This document shows positions 25,877 through 36,873 of a stretch of DNA of 64,000 bases, piece after piece. Position numbers and translations under genes: made by a program. Origin of the DNA: Mucor racemosus (taxonomy: Eukaryota; Mucoromycota; Mucoromycetes; Mucorales; Mucoraceae); the NCBI GenBank assembly GCA_027405735.1, contig JAPEHQ010000001.1:2728001-2792000 (forward strand), given 5' to 3'. The notes under the pieces are model-generated. The model was given only the letters and a program-made list of their open reading frames with translations. It ran no database searches and was not told where the DNA came from. Each line of letters begins with the position of its first letter. Positions within the stretch are counted from its first letter, which is position 1.

Positions 25877-28800
25877 ATTGGACGAGCGTTGTATTGTGGC
25901 ATCTGTGGCAGATACACAATCCAACGTCTTATGCAAGGTAGCCACCATCTACGCTCCTGCACAGTCTTCGGACCGTCCTTTGTTTCTCTCTCAATTTCTC
26001 TCTCTTCCGCTTTGGTCTGAGGTGCTCAACACGCCTTGGATGCTCATGGGTGATTTCAACCTTCACCTACACTCTTTATCTGTCTCTCGCCAACTTGATG
26101 TCGCTCCTTTTGTCCAGTGGTTGCGCACTCATTTTACAAACTGTCATCCTGAAGGTCTTCCAACATTCCCTCGGAGTAGTACTTGTATTGATTACATCTT
26201 TGGTCAGCTGTCTCTTGCTCCTCGGTTGGCTAACAGTCAATTGTTGTATATGCCTAGTCGGTGGACGGATCATTCTCTCTTGACTGTTGATTTGTTGCCT
26301 GCTACAACTAGTATTGGTCCTGGTAGTTGGCGGTTCAATCCAACTCTCCTGGCTGATAAAGAGTTTCTTGCGTTGCTGAATGCCACGGTATCATTGTTCT
26401 TCTCTGGTACTGTTGGTGGTGGGTCTAGGGGTATACATACTAGTCAAGGTGGTAGTGGTGACTCTGAAAGCACTATTGCTCGATGGGAATCCCTCAAGTT
26501 GTTACTCAAGTGCTGTGCACAAAAGTACACTAGAGGCATGAAAGCGCGGCTCAAGAACAAAATCTTTACCTTACAACTGGAACGTATTCGGGCTCTCTCA
26601 TCAACTTCTGTATCGGGTGTTCGGACTGGTGATGCTTCAATTGTAGGTCAAACGGAAAGAGTGTCTACTGCTTCAGGTGATTCTGAGCAGGTTAGGCAGC
26701 TTGAAGTTTTGATTGAGAATCAGATACAGAAAGAGACTAGTCAGAATATGCTTCGCTCTGCTACTCGTTGGCATGAACAGGGTGAGCGTAATAACAAGTA
26801 TTTCTACCGTGTAATCAAGGAGCGGCAGTCTCAACAGACTATCCAATCCTTAAAGTGCTCTACTACTGGAGATATCTTGGTGGATGCAGCAGCTATTAAC
26901 AGGGAGGCTCAAGGTTTCTATCAAAAGCTATACACCCCTGATGCTGTCGATGTTGAAGCTATCGATACTCTCCTAGGGAATATTCCTCCTGAAGTCTGTC
27001 TTTCATCTTTGGATGCAGATAAACTAATGGAGATGCCAAGTCGTGATGTTGTCTTTGCCTTGCTCACTCACTCTCCCAAGTCTAAAAGTCCAGGTCTCGA
27101 TGGTTTACCATTTGAGTTGTATCAATATCTTGCTGGTTCTTGTTCTGATTTTCTTGATTTACTTGTGGATGTGTTGAGTGATGCTTTTAATGGTGTATTT
27201 CCTCCTTCGTGGCAGCAGACTAGAATGGTACTATTGTTCAAGAAGGGTGACCCACAGTTGTTGGTTAACTGGAGGCCTCTGTCCTTAATTAACAGTGATG
27301 CCAAGTTATTTACAAAGCTCATTGCTAATCGTATGAACAAGGTCTTGCCAAAGTTGATCAATCCTTATCAAACTGGTTTTCTTCCTCATCGTCTTATCTC
27401 TGATAATGGCTGGCTAAATCAATTGTTAATGTCTCATTTGCGTGTAGTTGCTCCTGATTTGCCTCAAGTAGCTGTTCTCTTAGATCAAGAAAAGGCGTAT
27501 GATCGGGTTCATCCTGAGTACCTTCGTCGTGTTTTGCTTCGTTTTGGTTTTCCTGATGGTCTGGTGTCGTGTCTGTTGTCTTTGTTTTTTGGAACAAAGA
27601 TTTCAGTATCTATTAATGGTTGGCTTGGTGCTCCCGTGCCTCAGCTGCGTGGTCTCCGTCAAGGTGATCCTCTTTCGCCGCTGTTGTTCAATTTGGCATT
27701 TGAGCCCTTGCTTCGTTCTCTTCTTGCTTGTCCTGGTTTGTCTGGTGTTTCTTTGTCCGCTGTAACCGTACCCCCCAAATGGAAGCCTTCTCCGGTGACT
27801 GTAAGGGATTTTGATGCGGCTACAATGCAATGGCCCATAGATTTTGTCAGTAGTTCTGGTTCGCCAACTCCTGTCAAGATTCTAAGTTATGCCGATGATT
27901 TGGAAGTCTTTCTTTCTTCTCCTGCTGAGTGGTCTGTTCTTTTGTCGTGGCTTGATTTATATGGTCGAGCGTCTAACGCAAAAGTCAACATGAACAAAAC
28001 TGTTTTGGTGTCGTTGTCTGGTGTGTCCCACCCCACATGGGTTTCTTTGGCTAGTGATGCTGGTTTCCAGTGGCATGATGCTGAGTCCAGTGGTTCTGTG
28101 AGATATTTAGGTTATCCTTTATATCACACTGATAGTCAACTTAAAAATTATTTGGATGGTGTTCTGGTGAAGGTCCAAAGACACAGTAATATTTTGAAGC
28201 AAAGAAATCTCTCCATAAGGGGAGCTGGACTTGTGGCTAATTCATTACTGTTGTCCAAGGTGTATCACTTGCTTCGTGTTGTTCCTGGCGGTAGAACTAC
28301 TGATTCCTGGGTGAGGGATCTCAAAAAAGTAGTTCGAGAATATGTGGTGTCTTTTCGTCCTGGTGTTGCTTGGTCTACTTTGTGCCTTCCTCGCAAGTTT
28401 GGTGGTGTTGGCTTGGTGGATATATCAGATCAGAGCTTAGCTCTGCATCTAATATATCTCCAACGCTTATTACGTCCGTCCTCCTTGTCGGATTTTGTTT
28501 CACCTTGGTTGGCCTATGCCTTCCAAGTGTATACTGGTCATAAATCCATACTTCCCTGGTTGTCCTTTCCTTCTACATACAAACCTCGTTTAGCTTCTGT
28601 TCCTGTTCTCGCCCATTTGGGTAAGCTTCTGCTTAAACTACCAAAGTTGGTTCCAGCCCCAGGTTGGTCCTCAAGATGGTATCTGGATTTTCCTTTATGT
28701 TGTGTATTAAGCCCTGTTTCTTCTATTTCGTCGTCTGTCAACCCAAAATCTCTTGCTCCAAAATATCTAATTTCGGATATTTGTTACTGGCAAGCTGATC

Positions 28801-29721
28801 TGGGTATTGTTGATGGTGTTTCTGATCGTTATGACTGGTCATCGCTTCTCCGTCGTGTGCATTATGCTATCGGTGATAAGTACGGCCCTGTCTCTCTGGC
28901 TTTCCCTGCATTGCTTGAGTCGAAAATTGTGCTCTCACATGAGAAGTTCTTCACTACGCCTCGATCTGCGGTGGCCACTTCATGGCTCCCAGATTGTTCG
29001 CATTGGACTGTCTCCAACTCTTTTCGTTCTTCTGTCTCTGTTGCTAGTGTCTCTCTAGGTGCTCTTCGTAGATTTTGGCATCCCTCAAAAGATGTCATTA
29101 CCTCACGTATGGGCCCTCCACTACTACTACCTACGCATCTGCGTATTCAACCTCCTTCGTGGCGCTTGCTTTGGTCTCTTCCTCTGCCTGCAAAGGCTTT
29201 CACCCCCTGGTGGCGTTTGTTACACGACCGCATTGGCCATCGATTTTGGTGTCACAGGATTGTGCCTGAGAAAGTTCCTTCTCCGGTGTGTGCTCTTTGT
29301 GGTTTTGTCACGGAAGATCTTTTCCATTTCGTTGTCGGTTGCTCCTTTAAGTCTGAGTACTGGACCTCAGTGATTAATTTATTGTCACTGCAGGATCTCT
29401 TTCCCTCGGATTTGTCCATCTGGATAGCTCTCACAAGTTTTTGCTCCCTAGAAATGGTTGAATTAGAAGAAGACGTGTTAGTGGTTCTGGGTGCTGCGTT
29501 CACAACGCTTTGGAAATATCACTGGCGATGTGTCATAGACACGGAGCCTTGGATATCATCCTTTGTTTTCAACATGGTCCGTCAGGATCATGGTTTACTT
29601 TTTTTCTCTCTTTTTCCTTCGGCAGGTGCTCAAGTTGCTAGCAACTTGGCCCTGCTTGATACATATAATTAATCCTCATTTAGAAGCTAATAAAGATACA
29701 CTTTAATACAAAAAAAAAAAA
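25877..29721 (+). mobile_element. LINE-A copy, 5'-truncated, 16-bp TSD
   Basis: Non-LTR retrotransposon insertion bracketed by AATGTTAGTTTGTAAC at 25861-25876 and 29722-29737, with an A tail immediately before the second copy. The 5' end is truncated inside ORF2 by about 95 codons compared with the LINE-C copy at 45243. Clean target duplications and an open ORF argue for a recent insertion. Confidence 0.92.
25878..29672 (+). CDS. LINE-A ORF2 (endonuclease / reverse transcriptase), N-terminally truncated
   Basis: 1264 residues open to the natural stop, lacking the N-terminus of the apurinic-type endonuclease. Visible: LMGDFNLHLHS (~55) and TDHSLLTVDLL (~132) of the endonuclease; reverse transcriptase blocks FKKGDPQLLVNWRPLSL (~455), GLRQGDPLSPLLF (~592) and YADDLEVFL (~670); a C-terminal zinc knuckle CALC...HFVVGC (~1138). 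The start shown is simply the first in-frame Met after the truncation and has no promoter of its own. It cannot make a full endonuclease and is probably inactive. Family: L1/Tx1-like LINE by gross architecture (inference). Confidence 0.88.
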   Translation: MDERCIVASVADTQSNVLCKVATIYAPAQSSDRPLFLSQFLSLPLWSEVLNTPWMLMGDFNLHLHSLSVSRQLDVAPFVQWLRTHFTNCHPEGLPTFPRSSTCIDYIFGQLSLAPRLANSQLLYMPSRWTDHSLLTVDLLPATTSIGPGSWRFNPTLLADKEFLALLNATVSLFFSGTVGGGSRGIHTSQGGSGDSESTIARWESLKLLLKCCAQKYTRGMKARLKNKIFTLQLERIRALSSTSVSGVRTGDASIVGQTERVSTASGDSEQVRQLEVLIENQIQKETSQNMLRSATRWHEQGERNNKYFYRVIKERQSQQTIQSLKCSTTGDILVDAAAINREAQGFYQKLYTPDAVDVEAIDTLLGNIPPEVCLSSLDADKLMEMPSRDVVFALLTHSPKSKSPGLDGLPFELYQYLAGSCSDFLDLLVDVLSDAFNGVFPPSWQQTRMVLLFKKGDPQLLVNWRPLSLINSDAKLFTKLIANRMNKVLPKLINPYQTGFLPHRLISDNGWLNQLLMSHLRVVAPDLPQVAVLLDQEKAYDRVHPEYLRRVLLRFGFPDGLVSCLLSLFFGTKISVSINGWLGAPVPQLRGLRQGDPLSPLLFNLAFEPLLRSLLACPGLSGVSLSAVTVPPKWKPSPVTVRDFDAATMQWPIDFVSSSGSPTPVKILSYADDLEVFLSSPAEWSVLLSWLDLYGRASNAKVNMNKTVLVSLSGVSHPTWVSLASDAGFQWHDAESSGSVRYLGYPLYHTDSQLKNYLDGVLVKVQRHSNILKQRNLSIRGAGLVANSLLLSKVYHLLRVVPGGRTTDSWVRDLKKVVREYVVSFRPGVAWSTLCLPRKFGGVGLVDISDQSLALHLIYLQRLLRPSSLSDFVSPWLAYAFQVYTGHKSILPWLSFPSTYKPRLASVPVLAHLGKLLLKLPKLVPAPGWSSRWYLDFPLCCVLSPVSSISSSVNPKSLAPKYLISDICYWQADLGIVDGVSDRYDWSSLLRRVHYAIGDKYGPVSLAFPALLESKIVLSHEKFFTTPRSAVATSWLPDCSHWTVSNSFRSSVSVASVSLGALRRFWHPSKDVITSRMGPPLLLPTHLRIQPPSWRLLWSLPLPAKAFTPWWRLLHDRIGHRFWCHRIVPEKVPSPVCALCGFVTEDLFHFVVGCSFKSEYWTSVINLLSLQDLFPSDLSIWIALTSFCSLEMVELEEDVLVVLGAAFTTLWKYHWRCVIDTEPWISSFVFNMVRQDHGLLFFSLFPSAGAQVASNLALLDTYN

Positions 29722-29977
29722 AATGTTAGTTTGTAACGCATAATTAATTTGGTTAAGGTGTGACGCATGATTTTCGCACGCTTTTCGCATAGGTTTGAGT
29801 TCGTATAGGTTTCTTAAAGTCGACTTTTGGCAGCTGAAGATGCACTTTAATCGTCCGTCCTCCTGGTCGGGGGGTTCTTTCGCGTATTCATAACTTTTAT
29901 ATACTTGAAAAGACCAATTTGCTCAAAACAACTTCAAAACAATCACAACTTCGACCCAACACTACTCTCAACTCAAC

Positions 29978-30709
29978 ATGACGACCAACACTCTTGATGG
30001 TTGGTCTACTGTTGCTGCCAGGGGTGTTCACAAAAAAGTTATCACTCCACAAAGACCAGCCGCTAACTTGGACAGCAAGTACAAACTAGTACCAACTTTA
30101 GTATTTGAAAATGAAGATATTAAGGACGAGATTATCACTCTTAAGGCTACGAATATCGTTCAACAGGCCTTGACACCAGGTTCTGTCTTGTTCTCGTTCC
30201 CTTCAACTTTGTTTGCTCACAGAACAGAAGCATACGAAATGATCCAGGAACAGATCTCTTTTGCCGTCCAATTTCGTACGTTGAGCTTGTATAGACAAAA
30301 GCTCGGGAGAGATCTCCTCATTGAAGCCAATTTTCGTAAAGATGAAGAAGCTCTGAAAGCAGTGGAAAAAGGAGTTATCAAATCTGGAGTTGCCTACAAG
30401 GCCTCCCTGGCTAAAGATCCTACCGCTATTAATAAATTAGGGCATGTGCAACTGACAATTGTTCATATTCCGAATATGGAAACTTTCCTTGCCGACCTCA
30501 TGGACTCTCTTTCCTATTATGGGAAGGTATATCAGGTCAAGAAGTACACGTGCAGGGGCCATTTTGAGGGTCAAGTGTCTGTGCTCATTGATACAAGTGC
30601 TAACCATACCAACGCTAAAGGAGAGACGTGTGAGCCTGAACCACTTACTCGTCTTCTTTATCTGAATGCCTGGGATATTTACGTACCAGCCTCTTTTAAG
30701 GGTGCTCCA
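29978..30709 (+). pseudogene. LINE-B ORF1, 5' part (interrupted)
   Basis: First 244 codons of the LINE-B ORF1 nucleocapsid-like protein, starting with an ATG about 75 bp into the element. The region IVQQALTPGSVLFSF is shared with the ORF1 at 42738 and with the fragment near 18.2 kb. The frame is broken at residue 244 by the family B LTR, which adds only LG and a stop. The remainder resumes at 37705 in frame after one copy of the CTCCA duplication. Confidence 0.85.
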
Positions 30710-30947
30710 TGTTTAGGATAGACTAGATTAACGGGCATTATGGATTACATAATGGAGATAGGAAAGATAGCATCATTCACTTAGAGTTATAAATGGATGA
30801 TCCAGACTTGGTCATAGATGTGGGAGATATGGTAAATGATGCTGTAAACTTTATTTCAACATTGGGAATAGGTAGGAGTGGTTTTGTGGCAATTAACCCA
30901 AGGGTTGGGATATTCTTTAAGAATCAGCCAATTAGGAATAGGTATGG

Positions 30948-31494
30948 TGTTTAGGACATAGACTATACTGGGTACATGTATTACTAGTAGAAGTGCTCAA
31001 AGGATTATGTAGACATTATTCTTAGCATAGAAGGATGAGTATGAGGTGATAATGATGTATGCCAATTTTATTTCATTTAGTTATGTTACATTTAGTCTAT
31101 GATGAAATGGTGTAGCCTGAGATCCGGAAGTGAGCCAATCATGAACTCGTTCCTGGAAATGGAATTCAACTATTCCATTTGTATCAACATTCACAATCTA
31201 AAGTAAATCAAGCATGAAGATCCTATATACTTAACTTGGTCGTATCCTACTAAACTTGCTATGGCCAACCTATTATATCATCATGTTGTAATTAACTAGT
31301 TCTTCAAGAAGATGAAATCATACTTTCATACACTCTGTATTGTAGACTCTATATCCACGCTTCCAAAACATATAAATACCCTGAATCCTGATGTCGTTCG
31401 AGATGGATTGGTTATCTTTTTACCTACAATATACTCAATAAATATATCTAGTTTTAACTTTATTTTCTAGTTATTCATTGTGTATATTTAAACA
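30948..31494 (+). repeat. 5' LTR of gypsy-A
   Basis: TGTTTAGG...TTTAAACA, with ACATATAAATACCC as TATA-type promoter and CTCAATAAATATATC as polyadenylation region near the 3' side. Confidence 0.93.
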
Positions 31495-31551
31495 TTTTTT
31501 AAAGTTAATTACTACTTATTATATATTTACAAATCAAAAATTTACTTACTG

Positions 31552-34500
31552 ATGTCCTCATCCGCCTCACCTCAAGATTTTAATGCTTCCTTGTTTCCTG
31601 AAGGATTGGAGGATTTCGAAATGGATCCCATGGTTGTCCCTGCTGGTGATGCAGTTCCTGGTGTTGAGGTTCCTGCTGGTCCACAATTGAATGAAGTTGG
31701 TTCTGGTGGCAGTATTTCTGGTTCCATGGTGCTCTCGCCTATACAAGAAGGTAGTGTGGCTTCTGGTGTTGTTACGAGTAACTCTGTAGTGGATGAATTG
31801 GAGAATGATGAGAGAGCTTTGGTGGAAAAAGCTATTAAAACCATGAGAGAAGAGAATTTGGTTTTCATGAAGCAAGTGGCAAATGCTTCATCGGCAAATG
31901 AGAGACTCGATGCGTTATCTAAAATAGTCAAGAATAAGAAGGCTATTGTAGATTTGATGAGCTACAAAGCGGAAGTGATGAGAGAAACAGATCATGTAGT
32001 ATCCAACAAGAGAGCCAAAGGAGAAAGTCTCGCTCTGAATCGCAGAGACTTACCCAAGTTCCAGTTGTCCTCGTCTGCGGTGAAGGCATTTCCAAATGAA
32101 GAGGTATTCGAGAGTGTAGATCATTACTTACGAACATTTGAGAGCATATTGAACTCGTCTTCGTTGGATTTGGAGTCCCAGTGGGCTAAACTGTTGCCGT
32201 TGTGTATGCCAAATGGAGAACGAGCATGGGTCGACAAGACTCTTTTAAAATGCGTATCTTGGTCAGAAGCGAAGGCAGTTTTTTCAAGACGTTTTGGGTC
32301 GGCGGTGATTACTCGTCGTAATACGGATTTAGTCTTTACAATGACAATGAAGGTTTCTGAGTCGATAATGGATTATTCCTGTAGATTCCAGCAAGCAGTA
32401 TACAATGCAGGTCTACAGCTGGATGATCCTCGTGTGGCCGATCGGTTCATGGCATCTCTTATTTTGCCGGTTCAAACTGCGGTTCGAATTACTTTAGTAA
32501 GAGAACAAGGAGGTGAAGCCTGGACTGTCGATCGTATTACTCAAGTAGCAAGAGATGTGTTGGGTGATGATAATCGCTTCTATGCGCATGCAACTTCGTT
32601 GTTGCCTGGTGCGGCTCCGGTTTCTAATGAAAGAGTCAATGAGTTTCAAGGGCCCTCTGGCAAGTTTTCGGCTTGGAAAAGAGGTGGATCTAAGCGTGGT
32701 GGTGCTGGTGCTGATGCTGGTACTAACGGAGTGAGCAAGAGATTCCATTGTGAGCAGCATGGAAACAATGACACACATGCTACCAAGGATTGCGCTTTCT
32801 TGCGGTTTAAGAAAGCAAGAGCTGAAGGAAAATGCGTAAAATGTGGAGAGAAGTTCTTTCGAGGCCATGATTGTGGTAAGAAGCCCCCTGGTGTCGGTCC
32901 CTCTGGGACTGCTTTATCTCACGAGGTTTTTGCTACGAGTGTTGCGTCTTCTTCTTCTTCTTCTGCCAAGAAAGATGAAGAAAAGGAAAAGAATGATGAG
33001 GAAGACGATCTCATGGAGGAACTTAGTTTCCAATGTAAGTTAGCATCAACTAATGAGAAGAAAATTGAGACTAATTTCTTTACGTTGTTGACCCCTTTAT
33101 TGATTTGTAGAGATGAAAGCGTGTGTAAGGCCATTGGCAAGGTCGATACTGGTTCTCAAATCAGTTGTATAAGTTTAAATTTTTTAATAAACAATTTGAA
33201 AATTAAAAATGTGAAGAAAGTTGATGGTTATCTTAAGTTTTTGTCTAAGTCAGTGAGAAGAATTGCAGTTACATTTCCTTTGAAATTCAAGTATGCGAAT
33301 GGAATCGTATTTGAATATTCTTTAGAAGTCGTAAAATTTGAGAAAGATTTAGATTTTGACATATTACTAGGAATTGATGTGTTACCAAAAATGAACATTG
33401 GGTTAACAGGTGTAGCTTTTCGAATTGATAGTGAGCATCAACATTCGGATGCGACGGAACATGATGAGAAAATGTTTGAGAACATTAATTTAGATTTTGA
33501 AGGTAAAGACTTAGAAGCAGATAATGCACCTGCAGGTACAGTTGAGGAGCGTGAGAAATTTTCATTGTATATTAAGGAATCTTTGAGAAAAAATGATTTG
33601 ATTCCTATTGAATCACATTGCCCATTGCCGGAATCGATTATTAGATTACCAACTAAAGAAGGAGCTACAGCTCATCGTCGTCCGTATCCTATTGCAGAAT
33701 CATTGAAACCCGTAGTAGAGAAGCAGATTAATGAGTGGTTGCGAACAGAAACGATTGGGCGTTCGAGAATTAATTCATCGTTTAATAGTCCTTTATTAGT
33801 AGTACCAAAGCGAGACAAATCGGGAAATATTGTAGATCATCGTGTTTGTTTGGATGTACGGTTGCTTAATAGCATCCTACCTCCACCATATAATTTCCCT
33901 ATACCTTTAGTGAAAGATATATTTGAGAATCTTCGAGGCATGTCCTTTTTTGGGACTGCGGATCTAAAAAACGCGTACCATAGATTTTCCATTGAAAAAT
34001 CGAGTCAAATCAAGTGTTCATTTTCCTTTAATGGTCAAGGATTTTACTTCAAGAAGGGATGTTTCGGATTAAATCTACTTCCAAGCCAGTTCCAGTTTAC
34101 ACTTTCGACTTTGTTATCGGGTTTACAACAAGTCAAAGACAAAGAGACTGGACAAGTAGTTTCCACAACTCAAAATTTTTTAGATGATATAATTATTGCG
34201 GGAATTGACTTCGAGCATTATAAAGTAGCAGTAAAGACAGTGATCGATAGACTCACAGAGGCAAAGTTAATACTCCAACCGAGTAAATGTCATTTCATGC
34301 AGAAAAAAGTGCGTTTATTAGGTTTTGTGGTTGATGATAAAGGTATTAGAGTGGACAAATCGAAATGTACCAATGTCGCCAATTGGCCTAGACCAGTATC
34401 GAAAAAGCAAATTCAACAATTTATGGGGTTGGTAAATTATTTGCGTTCGCACATTCCGATGATTTATAGAGTAGCGGCTCCAATTACAGATTTGATTAAG

Positions 34501-36591
34501 GACAATAAAGACGTTGTGAAGAATTGGACATCGGCTCATACGGAATGCTTTGAGGCAATTAAGAAAATTTTACAAGCAGATTTGTTGTTGAATTATCCAG
34601 ATTTTGAGAAGGATTTTATTATTGCATGTGATGCAAGTTTATATGGGGCTGCAGCAGTAATTTATCAAGAAGATGATAAAGGTCGTCATAAGTATGTAGG
34701 ATTTATTTCGAGTACATTAAGTCCAGCACAACGCCGTTGGTCCACTACAAAAAGAGAGCTTTATGCGATTGTATTAGCATTAAAGAAATTCCGGTCGTAC
34801 ATTTATGGTCGTCCCTTCAGAGTGTTAACGGATCACCGAGCTTTAGTTTATTTGCATTCTCAGAAAGTTGTGAATCCTATGATGGCAGGATGGATTGAAA
34901 CATTACTTGATTATAATTTTGAAGTGATTCATCTTCCTGGAGCGATGAATATATTTCCTGATTTATTGAGTCGGTTGTATCCACCAATCGAGACCAATAG
35001 TAACCAATTGTTGTTAGAAGAAAGTGAGGCACAGAGTAATATGCGATCAAAGAAAAACTTCAAGCAGCGTAAATCAGGAAAAGTGGTGAAGAAGACTAAG
35101 TATAGTAATGACAGAGCCTTAAACATCTTCGCGACCCAATTAGTAGAAAATAAGAAAGAGAATTTAGATTATTTAACACCACCTGATGAAGATAGAGATG
35201 GGATTTTACAAGAAATTCATCAGTTTGGGCATTTTGGAGCGCAAGCTATTGTTCGAGAATTACATTCGCAAGGACTTCATTGGACGAATGTGTATGAGGA
35301 TGCTAGAAGACTAGTGAGTAGCTGCATTGAGTGTCAAAAACACAATATTAGTAAACGTGGATGGCATCCCTTAAAAAATGTGGTAGCGATTCAGCCAATG
35401 TCGCAAGTATCAATTGATTTAGCTGGCCCTTTGACACCGACATTTGAGGGGTATGTGTATATTCTGGTTATTACAGACATTTGTACCAAATATATCATTG
35501 TACGTCCCTTAAAAACAAAGGAATCAACGAGTATTGCTCGAGAGTTAATTAAAGTGTTCGGAGATTACTCTTTTCCTCTTGTCATCCAATCAGATCACGG
35601 TCCGGAGTTTGAAAATGCCGTTTTGCAAGCGATTTCAGCAAATTTGGGTATTCAGCGCAATTATTCGACCCCATATGCCCCAAGATCAAATGGATCTGCG
35701 GAATCAAGCGTAAAGATAGTGTTGAATGCATTACGAAAGATGAGCAAATCAAATGCGAGAGAATGGAGTGATTATTTACCATTGGTACAATTATCAATTA
35801 ATCGATATATCAAGAGCAAATCGTTAACATCTCCGTTTTCGTTGATGTTTGCACGACGTGTTACCTTACCGGATGATTATGCGAACAAAGATAAATATGC
35901 AATTCCGAAAGACATAATGTCAATCGAGGAACTTGAGGAGCGTATTGAATACATGCACAATATGGTGTTTCCTGCAATTAATGAGAGAGAAAAGAAAATC
36001 AATGAACTGATGCGTAAACGGTTTGATGATAATCATATGTTAGTAGATATTCCGGTCGGCTCCCATGTTATGGTCAAAGTGCGTCAAAGGCCAAGTAAAT
36101 TGAGTCCGATTTATGATGGACCTTATACTGTGATTCGTCGAAATCAAGGAGGTTCTTATGAACTCAAGGATGAAATGAATGAAATTTTGCATCGCAATTA
36201 TGTACCGTCCGAGTTGAAAGTTGTAAATGTGGACGAGAAATCTATCGAGGATGAATACTTTGAAATTGAAGCGATTCGCGATCATCGTGGAAAAGCCGCG
36301 AATAGAGAATACTTGATTAAGTGGAAGGGTTACGGTGAAAGAATGTGTTCTTGGATTACAGCGGATGATGTATCTGATCCACATATATTACAGAAGTATT
36401 GGAAAAAACATGTACAGCTTCAAAAACAAGAAGAGGACCGCATATTTCATCAAGCATCGCCTGTGCCTGAGACCAATAAGCGTAAACAAAGTAGCTCAAC
36501 AACGGCATTGCGGAATAATTCTCAGTTGTCTAAAAAACAAAGGACAACCCGAAGTTCAAGTGCGTCGTCAACTGGCCAGTCTGGCGTGTAG
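31552..36591 (+). CDS. Gag-Pol polyprotein of chromodomain Ty3/gypsy retrotransposon
   Basis: Single uninterrupted 1679-residue frame, starting 57 bp after the 5' LTR. In order: Gag capsid-like region (~165-330), one zinc knuckle CVKCGEKFFRGHDC (~427), aspartic protease VDTGSQIS (~530), reverse transcriptase with FLDDIIIA (~876), RNase H (CDASLYGAA ~1025; DHRALVYL ~1093), integrase zinc region (H...CIECQKH ~1220-1265), and integrase core SIDLAGP, SDHGPEF and NGSAESS (~1286-1385). At the end is a chromodomain (YLIKWKGYGERMCSWI, ~1580-1610), which in related elements steers integration to modified chromatin. Gag and Pol are fused with no frameshift, as in some chromoviruses. No stop or frameshift seen, so it could be active. 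Confidence 0.95.
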   Translation: MSSSASPQDFNASLFPEGLEDFEMDPMVVPAGDAVPGVEVPAGPQLNEVGSGGSISGSMVLSPIQEGSVASGVVTSNSVVDELENDERALVEKAIKTMREENLVFMKQVANASSANERLDALSKIVKNKKAIVDLMSYKAEVMRETDHVVSNKRAKGESLALNRRDLPKFQLSSSAVKAFPNEEVFESVDHYLRTFESILNSSSLDLESQWAKLLPLCMPNGERAWVDKTLLKCVSWSEAKAVFSRRFGSAVITRRNTDLVFTMTMKVSESIMDYSCRFQQAVYNAGLQLDDPRVADRFMASLILPVQTAVRITLVREQGGEAWTVDRITQVARDVLGDDNRFYAHATSLLPGAAPVSNERVNEFQGPSGKFSAWKRGGSKRGGAGADAGTNGVSKRFHCEQHGNNDTHATKDCAFLRFKKARAEGKCVKCGEKFFRGHDCGKKPPGVGPSGTALSHEVFATSVASSSSSSAKKDEEKEKNDEEDDLMEELSFQCKLASTNEKKIETNFFTLLTPLLICRDESVCKAIGKVDTGSQISCISLNFLINNLKIKNVKKVDGYLKFLSKSVRRIAVTFPLKFKYANGIVFEYSLEVVKFEKDLDFDILLGIDVLPKMNIGLTGVAFRIDSEHQHSDATEHDEKMFENINLDFEGKDLEADNAPAGTVEEREKFSLYIKESLRKNDLIPIESHCPLPESIIRLPTKEGATAHRRPYPIAESLKPVVEKQINEWLRTETIGRSRINSSFNSPLLVVPKRDKSGNIVDHRVCLDVRLLNSILPPPYNFPIPLVKDIFENLRGMSFFGTADLKNAYHRFSIEKSSQIKCSFSFNGQGFYFKKGCFGLNLLPSQFQFTLSTLLSGLQQVKDKETGQVVSTTQNFLDDIIIAGIDFEHYKVAVKTVIDRLTEAKLILQPSKCHFMQKKVRLLGFVVDDKGIRVDKSKCTNVANWPRPVSKKQIQQFMGLVNYLRSHIPMIYRVAAPITDLIKDNKDVVKNWTSAHTECFEAIKKILQADLLLNYPDFEKDFIIACDASLYGAAAVIYQEDDKGRHKYVGFISSTLSPAQRRWSTTKRELYAIVLALKKFRSYIYGRPFRVLTDHRALVYLHSQKVVNPMMAGWIETLLDYNFEVIHLPGAMNIFPDLLSRLYPPIETNSNQLLLEESEAQSNMRSKKNFKQRKSGKVVKKTKYSNDRALNIFATQLVENKKENLDYLTPPDEDRDGILQEIHQFGHFGAQAIVRELHSQGLHWTNVYEDARRLVSSCIECQKHNISKRGWHPLKNVVAIQPMSQVSIDLAGPLTPTFEGYVYILVITDICTKYIIVRPLKTKESTSIARELIKVFGDYSFPLVIQSDHGPEFENAVLQAISANLGIQRNYSTPYAPRSNGSAESSVKIVLNALRKMSKSNAREWSDYLPLVQLSINRYIKSKSLTSPFSLMFARRVTLPDDYANKDKYAIPKDIMSIEELEERIEYMHNMVFPAINEREKKINELMRKRFDDNHMLVDIPVGSHVMVKVRQRPSKLSPIYDGPYTVIRRNQGGSYELKDEMNEILHRNYVPSELKVVNVDEKSIEDEYFEIEAIRDHRGKAANREYLIKWKGYGERMCSWITADDVSDPHILQKYWKKHVQLQKQEEDRIFHQASPVPETNKRKQSSSTTALRNNSQLSKKQRTTRSSSASSTGQSGV

Positions 36592-36873
36592 AGTATGTCG
36601 GGTTCCTACAAATGTATATAGTGTATATAAGATATTCGGTGTATGTGGGTGTTGTATATAATTTGCTGGTGGCCAAGGCTCTGCCTTTTTCCTTGAGATG
36701 CTTTTGTCCCACAGGGTTTTGCATTTTCACGGTTTTTTACTGGCGAGTAGGATCTCCAGAGATTATATGGTCAACTTATTATCTTTGCAGAATTTTCAGG
36801 GTCATTCCAATTATTGTTTGAGTTATTTATCGAATCACCACCACAAAGTGTTGTCGATTCTGGTGGGGACGAA

